Shown in pieces: positions 1 to 8,507 of a stretch of DNA of 64,000 nt (positions within the stretch are counted from its first letter, which is position 1; every line of letters begins with the position of its first letter). The notes under the pieces were generated by a model that was not told where the DNA came from, did no database searches, and saw nothing but the letters and a program-made list of their open reading frames with translations. The position numbers and the translations under genes were made by a program. The DNA comes from Pseudoflavonifractor capillosus (GTDB lineage Bacteria > Bacillota > Clostridia > Oscillospirales > Oscillospiraceae), in NCBI RefSeq assembly GCF_016899775.1, contig NZ_JACJJE010000005.1, positions 48,141 to 112,140 of the forward strand. Direction: 5' to 3'.

Positions 1-2
1 AC

Positions 3-728
3 TTCGCCCCCTCCGCCCTGGCGGGCAAGCCGGAGGAGATCCGGGCCTGGGGCGTCCATCAGATGGAGTGCGCCGCCAAGGCGGCCCGGAACATGGGAGT
101 GAAGGTGGTCACCTTCTTCATGGGCTCCCCCATCTGGAAGATGTGGTACTCCTTCCCCCAGACCTCCCAGGAGCAGGTGGATGCGGGCTATCAGCGCATC
201 AAGGAGCTGTGGTCCCCGATTATGGACGTGTATGACCAGTGCGGAGTGAAGCTGGCCCTGGAGGTCCACCCCACCGAGATCGCCTACGACTACTGGAGCA
301 CCAAGAAGCTGCTGGAGACCTTCGAGTACCGCCCCACCCTGGGCATCAACTTCGACCCCAGCCACCTGATCTGGCAGGGGCTGGACCCGGCCATGTTCCT
401 CTTCGACTTTGCCGACCGGATCTACCACGTCCACATCAAGGACGCCAAGCTGAACCTGAACGGCCGCAACGGCATCCTGGGCTCCCACATCACCTTCGGG
501 GACCAGCGGCGGGGCTGGAACTTCGTCTCCCCCGGCCACGGGGACGTGGACTTTGACAACATCATCCGGGTGCTCAACCAGATCGGCTACGACGGCCCCC
601 TGTCCATTGAGTGGGAGGACAGCGGCATGGAGCGGATCTTCGGCGGCACCGAGGCCTGTGCGTTTACCAAGAAGATCAACTTCTCCCCCTCCAACGTGGC
701 CTTTGACGACGCTATGAAAACAGACTGA
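3..728 (+). CDS. Sugar phosphate isomerase/epimerase (5' end outside window)
   Basis: The frame is open from the left edge, so the real start lies upstream and 241 codons remain. The protein is a TIM-barrel isomerase/epimerase of the AP-endonuclease-2-like family, metal-dependent cytoplasmic enzymes that rearrange free or phosphorylated sugars. Family-like features are LEVHPTE, the strand end DPSHL, HVHIKD, and a late acidic residue in SIEWED, all plausible metal or substrate ligands. It is followed 39 bases later by a second TIM-barrel isomerase, then an aldolase and a sugar kinase, which suggests one catabolic operon. The substrate cannot be read from the sequence. Confidence 0.85.
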   Translation, partial: FAPSALAGKPEEIRAWGVHQMECAAKAARNMGVKVVTFFMGSPIWKMWYSFPQTSQEQVDAGYQRIKELWSPIMDVYDQCGVKLALEVHPTEIAYDYWSTKKLLETFEYRPTLGINFDPSHLIWQGLDPAMFLFDFADRIYHVHIKDAKLNLNGRNGILGSHITFGDQRRGWNFVSPGHGDVDFDNIIRVLNQIGYDGPLSIEWEDSGMERIFGGTEACAFTKKINFSPSNVAFDDAMKTD

Positions 729-767
729 GACAAGTTTTGACCATTGACAGAAAGGAGCCGGTGCGCT

Positions 768-1802
768 ATGACCAAATTCAAATTTTCCGTGGGCCCCTGG
801 AACGTACATGAGGGGGTGGACACCTACGGCCCCGCCACCCGCAGCACCATCCCCATCGAGGAGAAGTTCAAGAAGTTTGCCGAGCTGGGCTTCTCCGCCG
901 TCCAGTTCCACGACGACGACGCGGTGCCCAATATCAACGACTACACCGAGGAGGAGATCAAGGAGAAGGCCCGGGAGCTGAAGAAAACCCTGGACAAGTA
1001 CAACCTGAAGGCGGAGTTTGTGGCCCCCCGCCTGTGGATGGACCCCCACACGGTGGACGGCGGCTATATGAGCACCTCGGCGGAGGACCGGGAGTACGCC
1101 ATGTGGCGCTCCTACCGCTCCATCGACATCGCCAACGAGCTGGGCACCGACCTGGTGGTTCTGTGGCTGGCTCGGGAGGGCACTCTGTGCGCCGAGAGCA
1201 AGTCCCCGGTATGGGCCACCAAAATGCTCATCGAGTCCATCAACAAGATGCTGGAGTACGACCCCAAAATCCGCATCTGCATCGAGCCCAAGCCCAACGA
1301 GCCTATTGACCGGAGCATCTGCGGCACCATGGGCCACGTGATGGCCATTTCGGCGGCCACCATCGACCCCGCCCGGGTGGGCGGCAACCTGGAGAGCGCC
1401 CACGCCATCCTGGCCGGCCTGGACCCGGCCCACGAGATCGGCTTCGCCATGGCCATGGGCAAGCTGATGACCGTCCACCTCAACGACCAGAACGGCATCC
1501 GCTATGACCAAGATAAAACCTTCGGCGTGGAGAACCTGCGGGCTGCCTTCAACCAGGTGAAGGTGCTGAAGGAGAACGACTACGGCAGCCACGGGGAGTA
1601 CGTGGGCCTGGACGTGAAGGCCATGCGCACCACCCGGGACGAGGACTGCTATAAACACCTGGAGAACAGCCTGAACATCTTCAAGGCCCTGGAGGAGAAG
1701 GTGGAGCGCTTCGACTACGACTTCCAGAGGAAGTGCGTGGAGAACCGGGACTTTGAGGCCCTGGAGATGTACGTGATGAACCTGCTCATGGGGCTTGTGT
1801 AA
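768..1802 (+). CDS. Xylose isomerase-like TIM-barrel protein
   Basis: A 344-residue protein with hallmarks of the xylose isomerase family: FHDDDAVP (catalytic His/Asp region), the metal-binding stretch EPKPNEP, and HLNDQNG. These enzymes interconvert aldoses and ketoses in the cytoplasm using two divalent metals. It is shorter than typical XylA (about 390-440 residues), so the sugar may not be xylose. The start chosen is ATG 768, behind AGGAG at 753-757; an in-frame TTG at 744 lies upstream of that site and is unlikely. The gene sits between another isomerase and a class II aldolase, 21 bases before the latter, consistent with one mRNA. Confidence 0.82.
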   Translation: MTKFKFSVGPWNVHEGVDTYGPATRSTIPIEEKFKKFAELGFSAVQFHDDDAVPNINDYTEEEIKEKARELKKTLDKYNLKAEFVAPRLWMDPHTVDGGYMSTSAEDREYAMWRSYRSIDIANELGTDLVVLWLAREGTLCAESKSPVWATKMLIESINKMLEYDPKIRICIEPKPNEPIDRSICGTMGHVMAISAATIDPARVGGNLESAHAILAGLDPAHEIGFAMAMGKLMTVHLNDQNGIRYDQDKTFGVENLRAAFNQVKVLKENDYGSHGEYVGLDVKAMRTTRDEDCYKHLENSLNIFKALEEKVERFDYDFQRKCVENRDFEALEMYVMNLLMGLV

Positions 1803-1823
1803 GGAAACGGGAGTGAACAAGAC

Positions 1824-2657
1824 ATGCTGGTTACACTGCGAGAGGTGCTGAAGGACGCCCAGGAGAAGAAATACGGGGTGGGCCTGTTCAACACCGTCAA
1901 TCTGGAGATGGCCAAGGGCGTGCTGACCGCGGCGGAGGAGCTGAACAGCCCGGTGATCATCGGCACGGCGGAGGTGCTGCTGCCCACCGCCGGTCTGGAG
2001 GAGCTGGCCTATTTCCTGCTGCCCATGGCCCGGAAGGCGTCCGTTCCGGTGGTCCTCCACTACGACCACGGCCTCACCGAGCCGAAGATCATGGAGGCCC
2101 TGCGCCTGGGGTTCTCCTCCATTATGTACGACTGCTCCACCGACAGCTATGAGAACAACGTGCGCCGGGTGGCCCGGATGGTGGAGATCGCCCATCTGTT
2201 CGGCGCCACCGTGGAGGGGGAGCTGGGCCACGTGGGAGCCAATGAGACGGGCTCCGGCGACGAGGGCATCTACACCCAGCCGGAGCAGGCCCGGGACTTT
2301 GTGGAGCGCACCGGGGTGGACGCTCTGGCGGTGGCCATTGGCACCGCCCACGGAGCCTATAAAGAGAAGCCCAAGCTGGACATCGGCCGGCTCTCCCAGA
2401 TCACCCACACCGTCTCCACACCCCTGGTCCTCCACGGGGGCAGCGGCCTGTCCGACGAGGACTTCCGGAACTGCGTGGCCAACGGCATCTGCAAGGTGAA
2501 CATCTTCACCGACATCAACTGCGCGGCGGCCCGGGCGGCCCACGACGGCTACCGGGAGGGCTGCGGCCTCACCGACCTGCAAGACGGAATCACCCAGGCG
2601 GTGAAGGAGGAGACCATGAAGAAAATGCGGGTCTTCGGCAGCGCCGGCAGGGGGTAA
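1824..2657 (+). CDS. Class II ketose-bisphosphate aldolase
   Basis: A 277-residue zinc-dependent aldolase of the fructose-bisphosphate / tagatose-bisphosphate family, which cleaves a phosphorylated ketose into two three-carbon units (or related products). Diagnostic segments are HYDHG (catalytic Asp and zinc His), GELGHVG, AIGTAHGAYK (zinc His) and the phosphate-binding LHGGSG. Length is normal for the family. It lies between two isomerase genes and a PfkB kinase, the order expected when a ketose is isomerised, phosphorylated and split. Members of this family include the inositol-pathway aldolase IolJ, so the substrate is open. Confidence 0.87.
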   Translation: MLVTLREVLKDAQEKKYGVGLFNTVNLEMAKGVLTAAEELNSPVIIGTAEVLLPTAGLEELAYFLLPMARKASVPVVLHYDHGLTEPKIMEALRLGFSSIMYDCSTDSYENNVRRVARMVEIAHLFGATVEGELGHVGANETGSGDEGIYTQPEQARDFVERTGVDALAVAIGTAHGAYKEKPKLDIGRLSQITHTVSTPLVLHGGSGLSDEDFRNCVANGICKVNIFTDINCAAARAAHDGYREGCGLTDLQDGITQAVKEETMKKMRVFGSAGRG

Positions 2658-2664
2658 GGACACG

Positions 2665-3726
2665 ATGGCGGGAACGATCATTGTGGCCGGGCACATCTGC
2701 CTGGACATCACTCCAGTCTTTCAGTCGGAGCGGGCGCAGCCCCTCTCCCAGGTCCTGACCCCCGGAAAGCTGGTCCAGATGAAGGACGTGAACATCAACA
2801 CCGGCGGCGCCGTGGCCAACACCGGCCTGGCCCTGAAGCTGCTGGGGGCGGATGTGGAGCTGATGGGCAAGGTGGGGGACGACGAGTTCGGCCGGATCGT
2901 CCTGGACCGCCTGCGCGCCTATGGGGTGGAGGAGGGCAGCATGATTGTCTCACAGGACAGCAGTACCTCCTACTCCGTCGTCATTGCCCCGCCGGGCACC
3001 GATCGGATTTTTCTGCACAACCCGGGGGCCAACAACACCTTCCGGGCCCGGGACCTGGACTTCGCCAAAATTGCCCGGGCGGACTTCTTCCACTTCGGCT
3101 ATCCCCCCATCATGCGGCATATGTACGAAGACGGCGGGGCGGAGCTGGCAGAGATCTTCCGCCGGGTCAAGGGGCTGGGCCTCACCACCTCCCTTGATAT
3201 GGCGGCGGTGGACCCGGACTCGGAGGCGGCGCGGGCGGACTGGGAGGAAATTCTCAAAAACGTCCTGCCCTATGTGGACTACTTTGTCCCCAGCGCGGAG
3301 GAGCTGTGCTTCATGGCCGACCGGGAGCGGTACCAGGAGTGGCTGGCCCGGGCGGGCGGCGGGGATGTGACCGCCGTCCTCCACTGGGAGGAGGATATCC
3401 GCCCCATGGCCCGGAAGGTCCTGGCCATGGGCGCCCGAAATCTGCTCATCAAGTGCGGCGCCCCCGGCCTGTACTACACCGACGGCACGCGGGAGCTCTT
3501 TGAGCGCAGCTATAAACCGGAGCGGGTCCTCTCCGGCACCGGTGCGGGGGACACCAGCATCGCCGCCTTCCTGAAGGCGCTGATGGACGGATATTCCGTG
3601 GAGGACTGCCTTCACCTTGCGGCGGCCACGGGGGCCAGCTGCGTGAAGGCCTACGACGCCCTCAGCGGCCTGCGCCCCTTTGAGGAGCTGCTCCGCAAGA
3701 TAGAGGCCGGATGGGAGAAACAGTGA
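2665..3726 (+). CDS. PfkB-family carbohydrate kinase
   Basis: A 353-residue ribokinase/PfkB sugar kinase that transfers phosphate from ATP to a sugar or sugar phosphate. Signature 1 is seen around NTGGAVANTG near residue 48, and signature 2 with the anion hole and catalytic Asp in GTGAGDTS near residue 290. The start ATG follows the aldolase stop by 7 bases with a GGGGTAAGGA ribosome site, so the two are probably co-translated. It likely phosphorylates the ketose made by the upstream isomerases. An insertion of about 20 residues near residue 215 (DRERYQEWLARAGG) is larger than in short members of the family. Confidence 0.87.
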   Translation: MAGTIIVAGHICLDITPVFQSERAQPLSQVLTPGKLVQMKDVNINTGGAVANTGLALKLLGADVELMGKVGDDEFGRIVLDRLRAYGVEEGSMIVSQDSSTSYSVVIAPPGTDRIFLHNPGANNTFRARDLDFAKIARADFFHFGYPPIMRHMYEDGGAELAEIFRRVKGLGLTTSLDMAAVDPDSEAARADWEEILKNVLPYVDYFVPSAEELCFMADRERYQEWLARAGGGDVTAVLHWEEDIRPMARKVLAMGARNLLIKCGAPGLYYTDGTRELFERSYKPERVLSGTGAGDTSIAAFLKALMDGYSVEDCLHLAAATGASCVKAYDALSGLRPFEELLRKIEAGWEKQ

Positions 3727-3800
3727 GGGCGTCGCAGAGGGACTTTTCTGCGGGATAGGTTCAGCCACCCCTGCTGTCCTGAATGTCTTTTGTGACCTAG

Positions 3801-3850
3801 CGGAAGGACCTGCCGGTCCAGAGGGAACGGCAGGTCCTTCCGCCTTTGTT
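3801..3850 (+). terminator. Rho-independent terminator of the sugar cluster
   Basis: A perfect 15-bp stem (3801-3815 with 3828-3842) with a 12-base loop is followed by CCTTTGTTT. It lies about 75 bases after the kinase stop. The rest of the 3727-4050 gap holds only the promoter described next. Confidence 0.8.
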
Positions 3851-3995
3851 TGATGCGGCGGCCTGTGGCTGCGCCGCTTTTTGTTGGAGCCGCCCTGAAT
3901 CGGAGTGAAAAAGTGCCGCCGGACCGGCCGGAGCCGAAAAAATGGGGTGTACGCGCCTGTCAACTGCCGGTTGACAGGGTGTAAGGGCCGGCCGC

Positions 3996-4024
3996 TTGCC
4001 AAATATTCCGCCATGAGGTAGGAT
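3996..4024 (+). promoter_or_regulatory. Predicted sigma-A promoter for the XRE regulator
   Basis: TTGCCA (3996-4001), a 17-base spacer and TAGGAT (4019-4024) lie just upstream of the regulator gene. The short leader leaves room for the AAGGGAG ribosome site before ATG 4051. Confidence 0.5.
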
Positions 4025-4050
4025 AGAGGCGGAAGAAGGGAGTGAGCGCC

Positions 4051-4878
4051 ATGACGCTAGGACAGAGAATTCAAGAGCACCGCCTCCGGCTGGAGCTGTC
4101 CCAGGAGGCCCTGGGGGAAAGGCTGGGGGTGTCCCGCCAGGCAGTGAGCAAATGGGAGGCGGACGCCGCTGTGCCGGATACTGACAAGTTGATTGCCTTG
4201 TCAAAGCTGTTTGGGCTCTCCCTCAATGAGCTGCTCCAGGTGGAGGGGCCGGAGGCAGGGCAAGCGGCAGAAAATGCGGAGGAAACTCCGCGGTCTGAGC
4301 TGCGCGAAGAGGAAAAGCCTGGGAAAAAGAAAATACATGCCGCTCCATGGCTGATCCCGGGTTTGGCTGTCCTAGCCCTGGTCCTGGGCCTGACTGCCAT
4401 GACGGTTTCCTTCGGGCGGATGGCGGGGCAACTCAACGATCGTATTACCCGGCTGGAGCTGCGTGTGAACCAGTTGGAAACTGTCTCTACATTGGACCCG
4501 GCGGACCTGGTGGCCCGCTGGGAGATCCGGCCGGGGCAGGGGGACACTGTGGTGGAGGCGTACAGCGAGATGCCGTCCCTGGATGTGCCGGTGGAGGTCA
4601 TGCTCACCCAGAACCGGGAGGAGGAGCCCATGGAGGTGGAGTTTGTATTCTCCGACGAGGGAATCGATCCCATCCGGGCAGAGGGCCAGGCGGCCCCCGG
4701 GGTCCCCAATCTGTATTCCGCTGTGCTGACCATTCCACTGGACCACTGTATCAGCGGGACCGGGACCCTGTCGGTGGTGTTTCGCCAGGGCGGCGCGGAG
4801 TATTTGCAGCCGCTGGCTGAGAGCCTGGGGATTTTTCCTGACACAGTGGACTTTGACCCTGTGCTGGAGCGGGAATAG
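4051..4878 (+). CDS. Membrane-anchored XRE-family regulator with outer domain
   Basis: A 275-residue protein. Residues about 5-60 are an XRE/Cro helix-turn-helix (QEALGERLGVSRQAVSKWE). A linker of charged residues leads to one membrane helix near residues 97-118 (LIPGLAVLALVLGLTAM), a short coiled coil (RITRLELRVNQLE) and an outer beta-rich domain. The layout suggests a one-component regulator that senses something outside the membrane. ATG 4051 is preferred to GTG 4042 because AAGGGAG ends 8 bases before it. It stands alone between two terminators. A second protein of the same layout is encoded at 58842-60137. Ligand and targets are unknown. Confidence 0.8.
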   Translation: MTLGQRIQEHRLRLELSQEALGERLGVSRQAVSKWEADAAVPDTDKLIALSKLFGLSLNELLQVEGPEAGQAAENAEETPRSELREEEKPGKKKIHAAPWLIPGLAVLALVLGLTAMTVSFGRMAGQLNDRITRLELRVNQLETVSTLDPADLVARWEIRPGQGDTVVEAYSEMPSLDVPVEVMLTQNREEEPMEVEFVFSDEGIDPIRAEGQAAPGVPNLYSAVLTIPLDHCISGTGTLSVVFRQGGAEYLQPLAESLGIFPDTVDFDPVLERE

Positions 4879-4903
4879 ACGGAGGTGCCGGATCGTGCAT
4901 AAA

Positions 4904-4950
4904 GAAGGAGCGACGGAGAGAAAACTCCATTCGCCGCTCCTTCCTTTTTT
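4904..4950 (+). terminator. Rho-independent terminator
   Basis: GAAGGAGCG (4904-4912) pairs with CGCTCCTTC (4935-4943) and is followed by CTTTTTT. It closes the regulator gene. Confidence 0.75.
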
Positions 4951-4970
4951 GTTCCCTGGGTGGTACCATA

Positions 4971-5537
4971 ATGGCGGAATGTGTGGTACAATACCCAAAA
5001 ACAGAAGCGGAGGAGTGGGACCGGGTGAAAACGGTTTATTGGGATATGAGTGAGCTTTCGCCCAACAGCGGTGTCTTTGGCATTAGCAGCAGTGAAGTCA
5101 ATGTGGTCCCCGCCGGGACCACCCTCAATGTGATGTCCGCCCGGGAGCGGGAGAGGATGCCCCAGTATGGGGAGATCGAGGAGCGGTACGGCATCTTCTT
5201 TTTCTTTTCGGACCGGGATGAGCCGGAACTCCCATTTTTTGCGGTGCCTCACCTGGAACTCTTTGCCCGGGACCGGGAGGGCGGATGGTTTGGAACGTCG
5301 AACCAAGGCGAGGAGGAAGTTTACTATATCACACCAGAGGGGGAGCCCTTTCGGGTGTCGAGCAGTATGAAGGAATTTGCCCGCCGCCTGCTGGCGGGGG
5401 AGGACTGGAGGGAGCTGTGGGAGCCGGCCCAGGAGCTGGCCCTCTACCCCTCCAAGGAGGCGGCCGCCCAGGCGGTGGAGCTGGTCCCACTGTCGGAGCT
5501 GCTGCCCAAAGACTGGAAAGGAGCGGAGGAGCGATGA
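4971..5537 (+). CDS. Hypothetical protein, 188 residues
   Basis: A soluble protein of 188 residues with no signal peptide or membrane segment. The N-terminal part reads MAECVVQYPKTEAEEWD, the middle contains a run of aromatic residues (GIFFFFSD), and the C-terminal third is rich in Ala, Glu and Leu helices. I do not recognise the family. Its TGA overlaps the ATG of the next gene by 4 bases (ATGA), so it is co-translated with the NAD(P)HX repair enzyme. No strong ribosome site precedes ATG 4971. Codon use matches the neighbours, which supports a real gene. Confidence 0.65.
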   Translation: MAECVVQYPKTEAEEWDRVKTVYWDMSELSPNSGVFGISSSEVNVVPAGTTLNVMSARERERMPQYGEIEERYGIFFFFSDRDEPELPFFAVPHLELFARDREGGWFGTSNQGEEEVYYITPEGEPFRVSSSMKEFARRLLAGEDWRELWEPAQELALYPSKEAAAQAVELVPLSELLPKDWKGAEER

Positions 5538-7201
5538 TGGTTGCCACGGCGGCCCAGATGAAGGAGCTGGACCGGCAGGCCATAGAGGAATACGGCATCC
5601 CGTCCCTGGATCTGATGGAGCGGGCCGCCCTGGGGGTGGCCGGCGCGGTCTGGAGTCTGGTGGGCCGGGAGGACGAGGAAGAAGGAGTCATTGGTGGAGC
5701 TGACGGGCCCATCGCCATCCTGGTGGGCGGAGCGGACCGGAAGGAGGCGCAGAGGGAGCAGGAGCGGCTCCAGAACCTGGCCAACGCCCTGGCGGAGGAG
5801 AAGGCCAAGAGCAAGGCCCCCTGGGTGGGAGTGCTGTGCGGTCCCGGCAACAACGGCGGGGACGGGGTGGCCGCTGCCCGCATCCTCATGGGCATGGGCT
5901 GCCGGGTCCGGGCCTTCCTGGTGGGGGACCGGTCCAAGATGACCCCGGACGAACGGGCCATGGAGGAGAAACTGAAGGAGGCCGGCGGGGCGCTGGAGGA
6001 CTACCGGCCCCGGGACCAGGAACAGTCCTTCTGGCTGTCACAGTGCGACTGCCTGGTGGACGCCCTGTTCGGGGTGGGCCTGTCCCGGCCCATCGAGGGG
6101 GATTTCCTCTTTGCGGTCCACTTGATGCAGGACCGGCCCGATCTCCGGCGGGTGGTGTCCTGCGACATCCCATCCGGTGTCCACGCGGACACCGGGGAGG
6201 TGCTGGGAGAGGCCGTCCGCGCCGGGGTGACCGTCACCTTCACCTTTGCCAAGCCTGGACACTATCTGGGGGACGGGGCGGAGCATACGGGAAAACTTCG
6301 GGTCTATGACATCGGGATTCCAGACGAGCTGCAATACGGTGGAGAGGACCGCGTCCATGTGGAGACCATGGATGCGGGAGTGAGTCTGCCCAAGCGGAAG
6401 CCCAATACCCACAAGGGGGACTACGGAAAACTGTTCCTTCTGGCGGGGAGTGAGGGGTACACCGGCGCGCCGGTGCTGGCGGCCTCCGCCGCGGTGCGCA
6501 GCGGGGCGGGGCTGGTCTTTTTGGGGGTGCCCAGGGAGATCTACCCCATCGTGGCGGTGAAGTGCTCCTCGGCCATGCCCTTCCCCCTGCCGGAGCGGTA
6601 CGGGGAGATCCTGGAGAAGGCCCGCTCCTGTGACGCGGCCCTCATCGGCCCCGGCCTGGGGAGAGCGCCCAAGACGGAAAAGCTGGTCCGCGCGCTGCTG
6701 GAGGATTTGGAAATTCCCGTGGTGCTGGACGCCGACGGCATAAATGCCCTGGCGGGGCATATGGATATACTGGACAGGCGGAAGGCCCTCACCGTGCTCA
6801 CCCCCCACGACGGGGAGTTTGCCCGGCTCACCGGGACCGCCCTGCCCATCCAAAACCGCCTGAAGGCGGCCCAGTCCTTTGCCAGGGACTACCACTGTAT
6901 TCTGGTGCTCAAGGGCCACCGGACCATCACCGCAGCCCCGGACGGCCGGGCCTGGATCAACACCAGCGGCAACCCGGGCATGGCCAAGGGGGGCAGCGGG
7001 GACGTGCTGGCAGGGCTGATCACCTCGTTCCTGGGGCAGAAGCAGTTGGAGTTTGGGTCTCCGGCAGCCCTAACCGCCGCGGCGGTGTACCTCCACGGCT
7101 TATCCGGAGATAGAGCGGCCCAGAAGTTCGGGGAATACGGCATGACGCCGGAGGATTTGATCGGGTGTATTCCGGAAACCCTGAAGGAACGGGAGCAGTA
7201 G
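5534..7201 (+). CDS. nnr: Bifunctional NAD(P)HX epimerase / dehydratase
   Basis: A fusion of two repair activities. The N-terminal YjeF_N domain (VCGPGNNGGDG-like loop at residues about 102-111) epimerises damaged NAD(P)HX. The C-terminal ribokinase-like domain (NTHKGDYGKL, then GNPGMAKGGSGDVLAG) dehydrates it with ADP or ATP. The 555-residue length is slightly above the family norm because of an extra segment at about residues 44-94, rich in charged residues and containing IGGADGPIAI. The frame runs open further upstream, but start ATG 5534 (or 5537) follows GGAGGA and overlaps the previous stop. In many Firmicutes this gene lies near alr and a YdcC-like lipoprotein, as here. Confidence 0.93.
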   Translation: MMVATAAQMKELDRQAIEEYGIPSLDLMERAALGVAGAVWSLVGREDEEEGVIGGADGPIAILVGGADRKEAQREQERLQNLANALAEEKAKSKAPWVGVLCGPGNNGGDGVAAARILMGMGCRVRAFLVGDRSKMTPDERAMEEKLKEAGGALEDYRPRDQEQSFWLSQCDCLVDALFGVGLSRPIEGDFLFAVHLMQDRPDLRRVVSCDIPSGVHADTGEVLGEAVRAGVTVTFTFAKPGHYLGDGAEHTGKLRVYDIGIPDELQYGGEDRVHVETMDAGVSLPKRKPNTHKGDYGKLFLLAGSEGYTGAPVLAASAAVRSGAGLVFLGVPREIYPIVAVKCSSAMPFPLPERYGEILEKARSCDAALIGPGLGRAPKTEKLVRALLEDLEIPVVLDADGINALAGHMDILDRRKALTVLTPHDGEFARLTGTALPIQNRLKAAQSFARDYHCILVLKGHRTITAAPDGRAWINTSGNPGMAKGGSGDVLAGLITSFLGQKQLEFGSPAALTAAAVYLHGLSGDRAAQKFGEYGMTPEDLIGCIPETLKEREQ

Positions 7202-7890
7202 GCGGGCGGCGTGTCCGGGAGGGGGCGCCCTATGACACAATCCCGCGTCCGGCGGCGGGGGCACACACCAGGGTGGCCTCTCTTGCCCTTTCGGGGCAAT
7301 TCACCTTCAGCCCCCGCCCTACAAAGTGCCACAACCCACTGGGAACAGGCGGCCACATGGGGCCGCCCCTACAAAAGGTCCTAGACCTGCCCCCTCATCC
7401 GCCCCAGTGTGCGCACTGGGGCACCTTCCCCCCAAGGGGAAGGCTTAGCGGGCGCACAATGTGCGCCCCTACGGCGGAAACGGACGCGTTGACTCGGCAA
7501 AGCCAGGCGCTGTTCTTAAACCGCAGCGATTTTAAATTTTGCAGACCCAGGGCCCAGTGGCCCGGCAGGAATTTAGGGTGCCACTCAGATTTTGCGCGCC
7601 GGAAATGACGCACCAACTTCCAGGAGGGCGTCCCCCGTAATGGGGTCCGGGGAAAGCGACCTATGGGCCTAGGCGGAGCAAAGCGGAGCCGTAGCCCATC
7701 GGACGCGTCCCCGGTGGCGTTTTGCCTTCTTTTTCGCCATGGAAAAAGAAGGTCGCCGCCCGCAGGCGGCGAAACACCCCTGCGGAAAGCCCCGAAGCGG
7801 CGCGCCGAGTCGTCGCGCCCTACAGAGTGTAAACAGGCCCCTAAAATGTGGTGAAATTCCCTGTAATCAAAATCAGAAAGGAAGAACCTC
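7202..7890 (+). repeat. Composite intergenic repeat, copy A
   Basis: A 689-base gap with no convincing gene. In order it holds the palindrome GCGGCCACATGGGGCCGC (about 7349-7366), a CGCCCCAGTGTGCGCACTGGGG stretch near 7402-7423, the shared core (7546-7604), a hairpin with arms ATGGGC (7663-7668) and GCCCAT (7694-7699), and an end hairpin (arms 7725-7735 and 7742-7752) followed by a GCCGCC/GGCGGC hairpin to 7774. It lies directly before the lipoprotein gene, in the same orientation. Related copies occur at four other gaps. Confidence 0.8.
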
Positions 7891-8490
7891 GTGCGAAAAT
7901 CCATCATTTTCGCACCAATGATACTCTCCCTCCTGCTGCTCCCCTCCTGCGGCGGGATGGAGGAGCAAAACCAGGCGGAGGAGCTGGCCCTGACCATCCG
8001 GGGGGAGTACCTGGCCCTGGAGAGCCTGAGCGCCAGCATGGACGTCACCGCGGACTACGGCGAGCGGGTCTATGACTTCGCCCTCACCGCCGCGGTCAGC
8101 GGGGAGGAGACCGTCCTCACCCTGACGGAGCCCGAGTGGGCGGCGGGCCTCACCGCCCGGATTACCGGGGAGGAGGGCGCGCTGGAGTACGACGGCCTGA
8201 TTCTGGAGACCGGCTCCCTGGACGGGGAGGACCTGTCCCCCATGTCCGCCCTGCCCCAACTGCTGGAGGCGGCCCGGTCCGGCTATATGGCCGAGTGTAC
8301 CCTGGAGGAGGGGGAGCAGAGGACCTTTTTACGGGTGCGGTATGCCGACCCGGACCAGCCGCCGGGGGAGGGGCGGGAGACCACCCTCTGGTTTGACCCG
8401 GACACCCACGCCCTGGTGGAGGGGGAGATCAGCGTGGACGGCCTGCGGGTCATCCGGTGCACCATTTCAGAATTTACCATAGGATCATAG
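7891..8490 (+). CDS. Lipoprotein, YdcC/LolA-like
   Basis: A 199-residue protein with a lipoprotein signal: MRKSIIFAP, a Leu-rich core and lipobox LLLPSC with Cys near residue 20, so it should be anchored on the outer face of the membrane. The rest is beta-rich, with repeated short strands (TVLTLTEPEW, YDGLILETG), like the LolA/YdcC fold. In Bacillus, ydcC sits between acpS and alr. Here it lies 17 bases before alr and after the NAD(P)HX repair gene, which matches that synteny. The start is GTG 7891 behind AAAGGAAG. Function is unknown; assignment to the YdcC group rests on position and composition. Confidence 0.7.
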   Translation: MRKSIIFAPMILSLLLLPSCGGMEEQNQAEELALTIRGEYLALESLSASMDVTADYGERVYDFALTAAVSGEETVLTLTEPEWAAGLTARITGEEGALEYDGLILETGSLDGEDLSPMSALPQLLEAARSGYMAECTLEEGEQRTFLRVRYADPDQPPGEGRETTLWFDPDTHALVEGEISVDGLRVIRCTISEFTIGS

Positions 8491-8507
8491 AGAGGAAGCG
8501 AGGAGCT

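Noticed and set aside
5285..5533. Long upstream extension of the NAD(P)HX repair frame
   Set aside because: It overlaps the 188-residue gene in another frame, and the family N-terminus begins at the ATG near 5534; open only because of high GC.
7165..7608. 147-residue frame in repeat copy A
   Set aside because: It encodes the repeat DNA itself; similar frames appear in the other copies in different phases, so there is no conserved protein.
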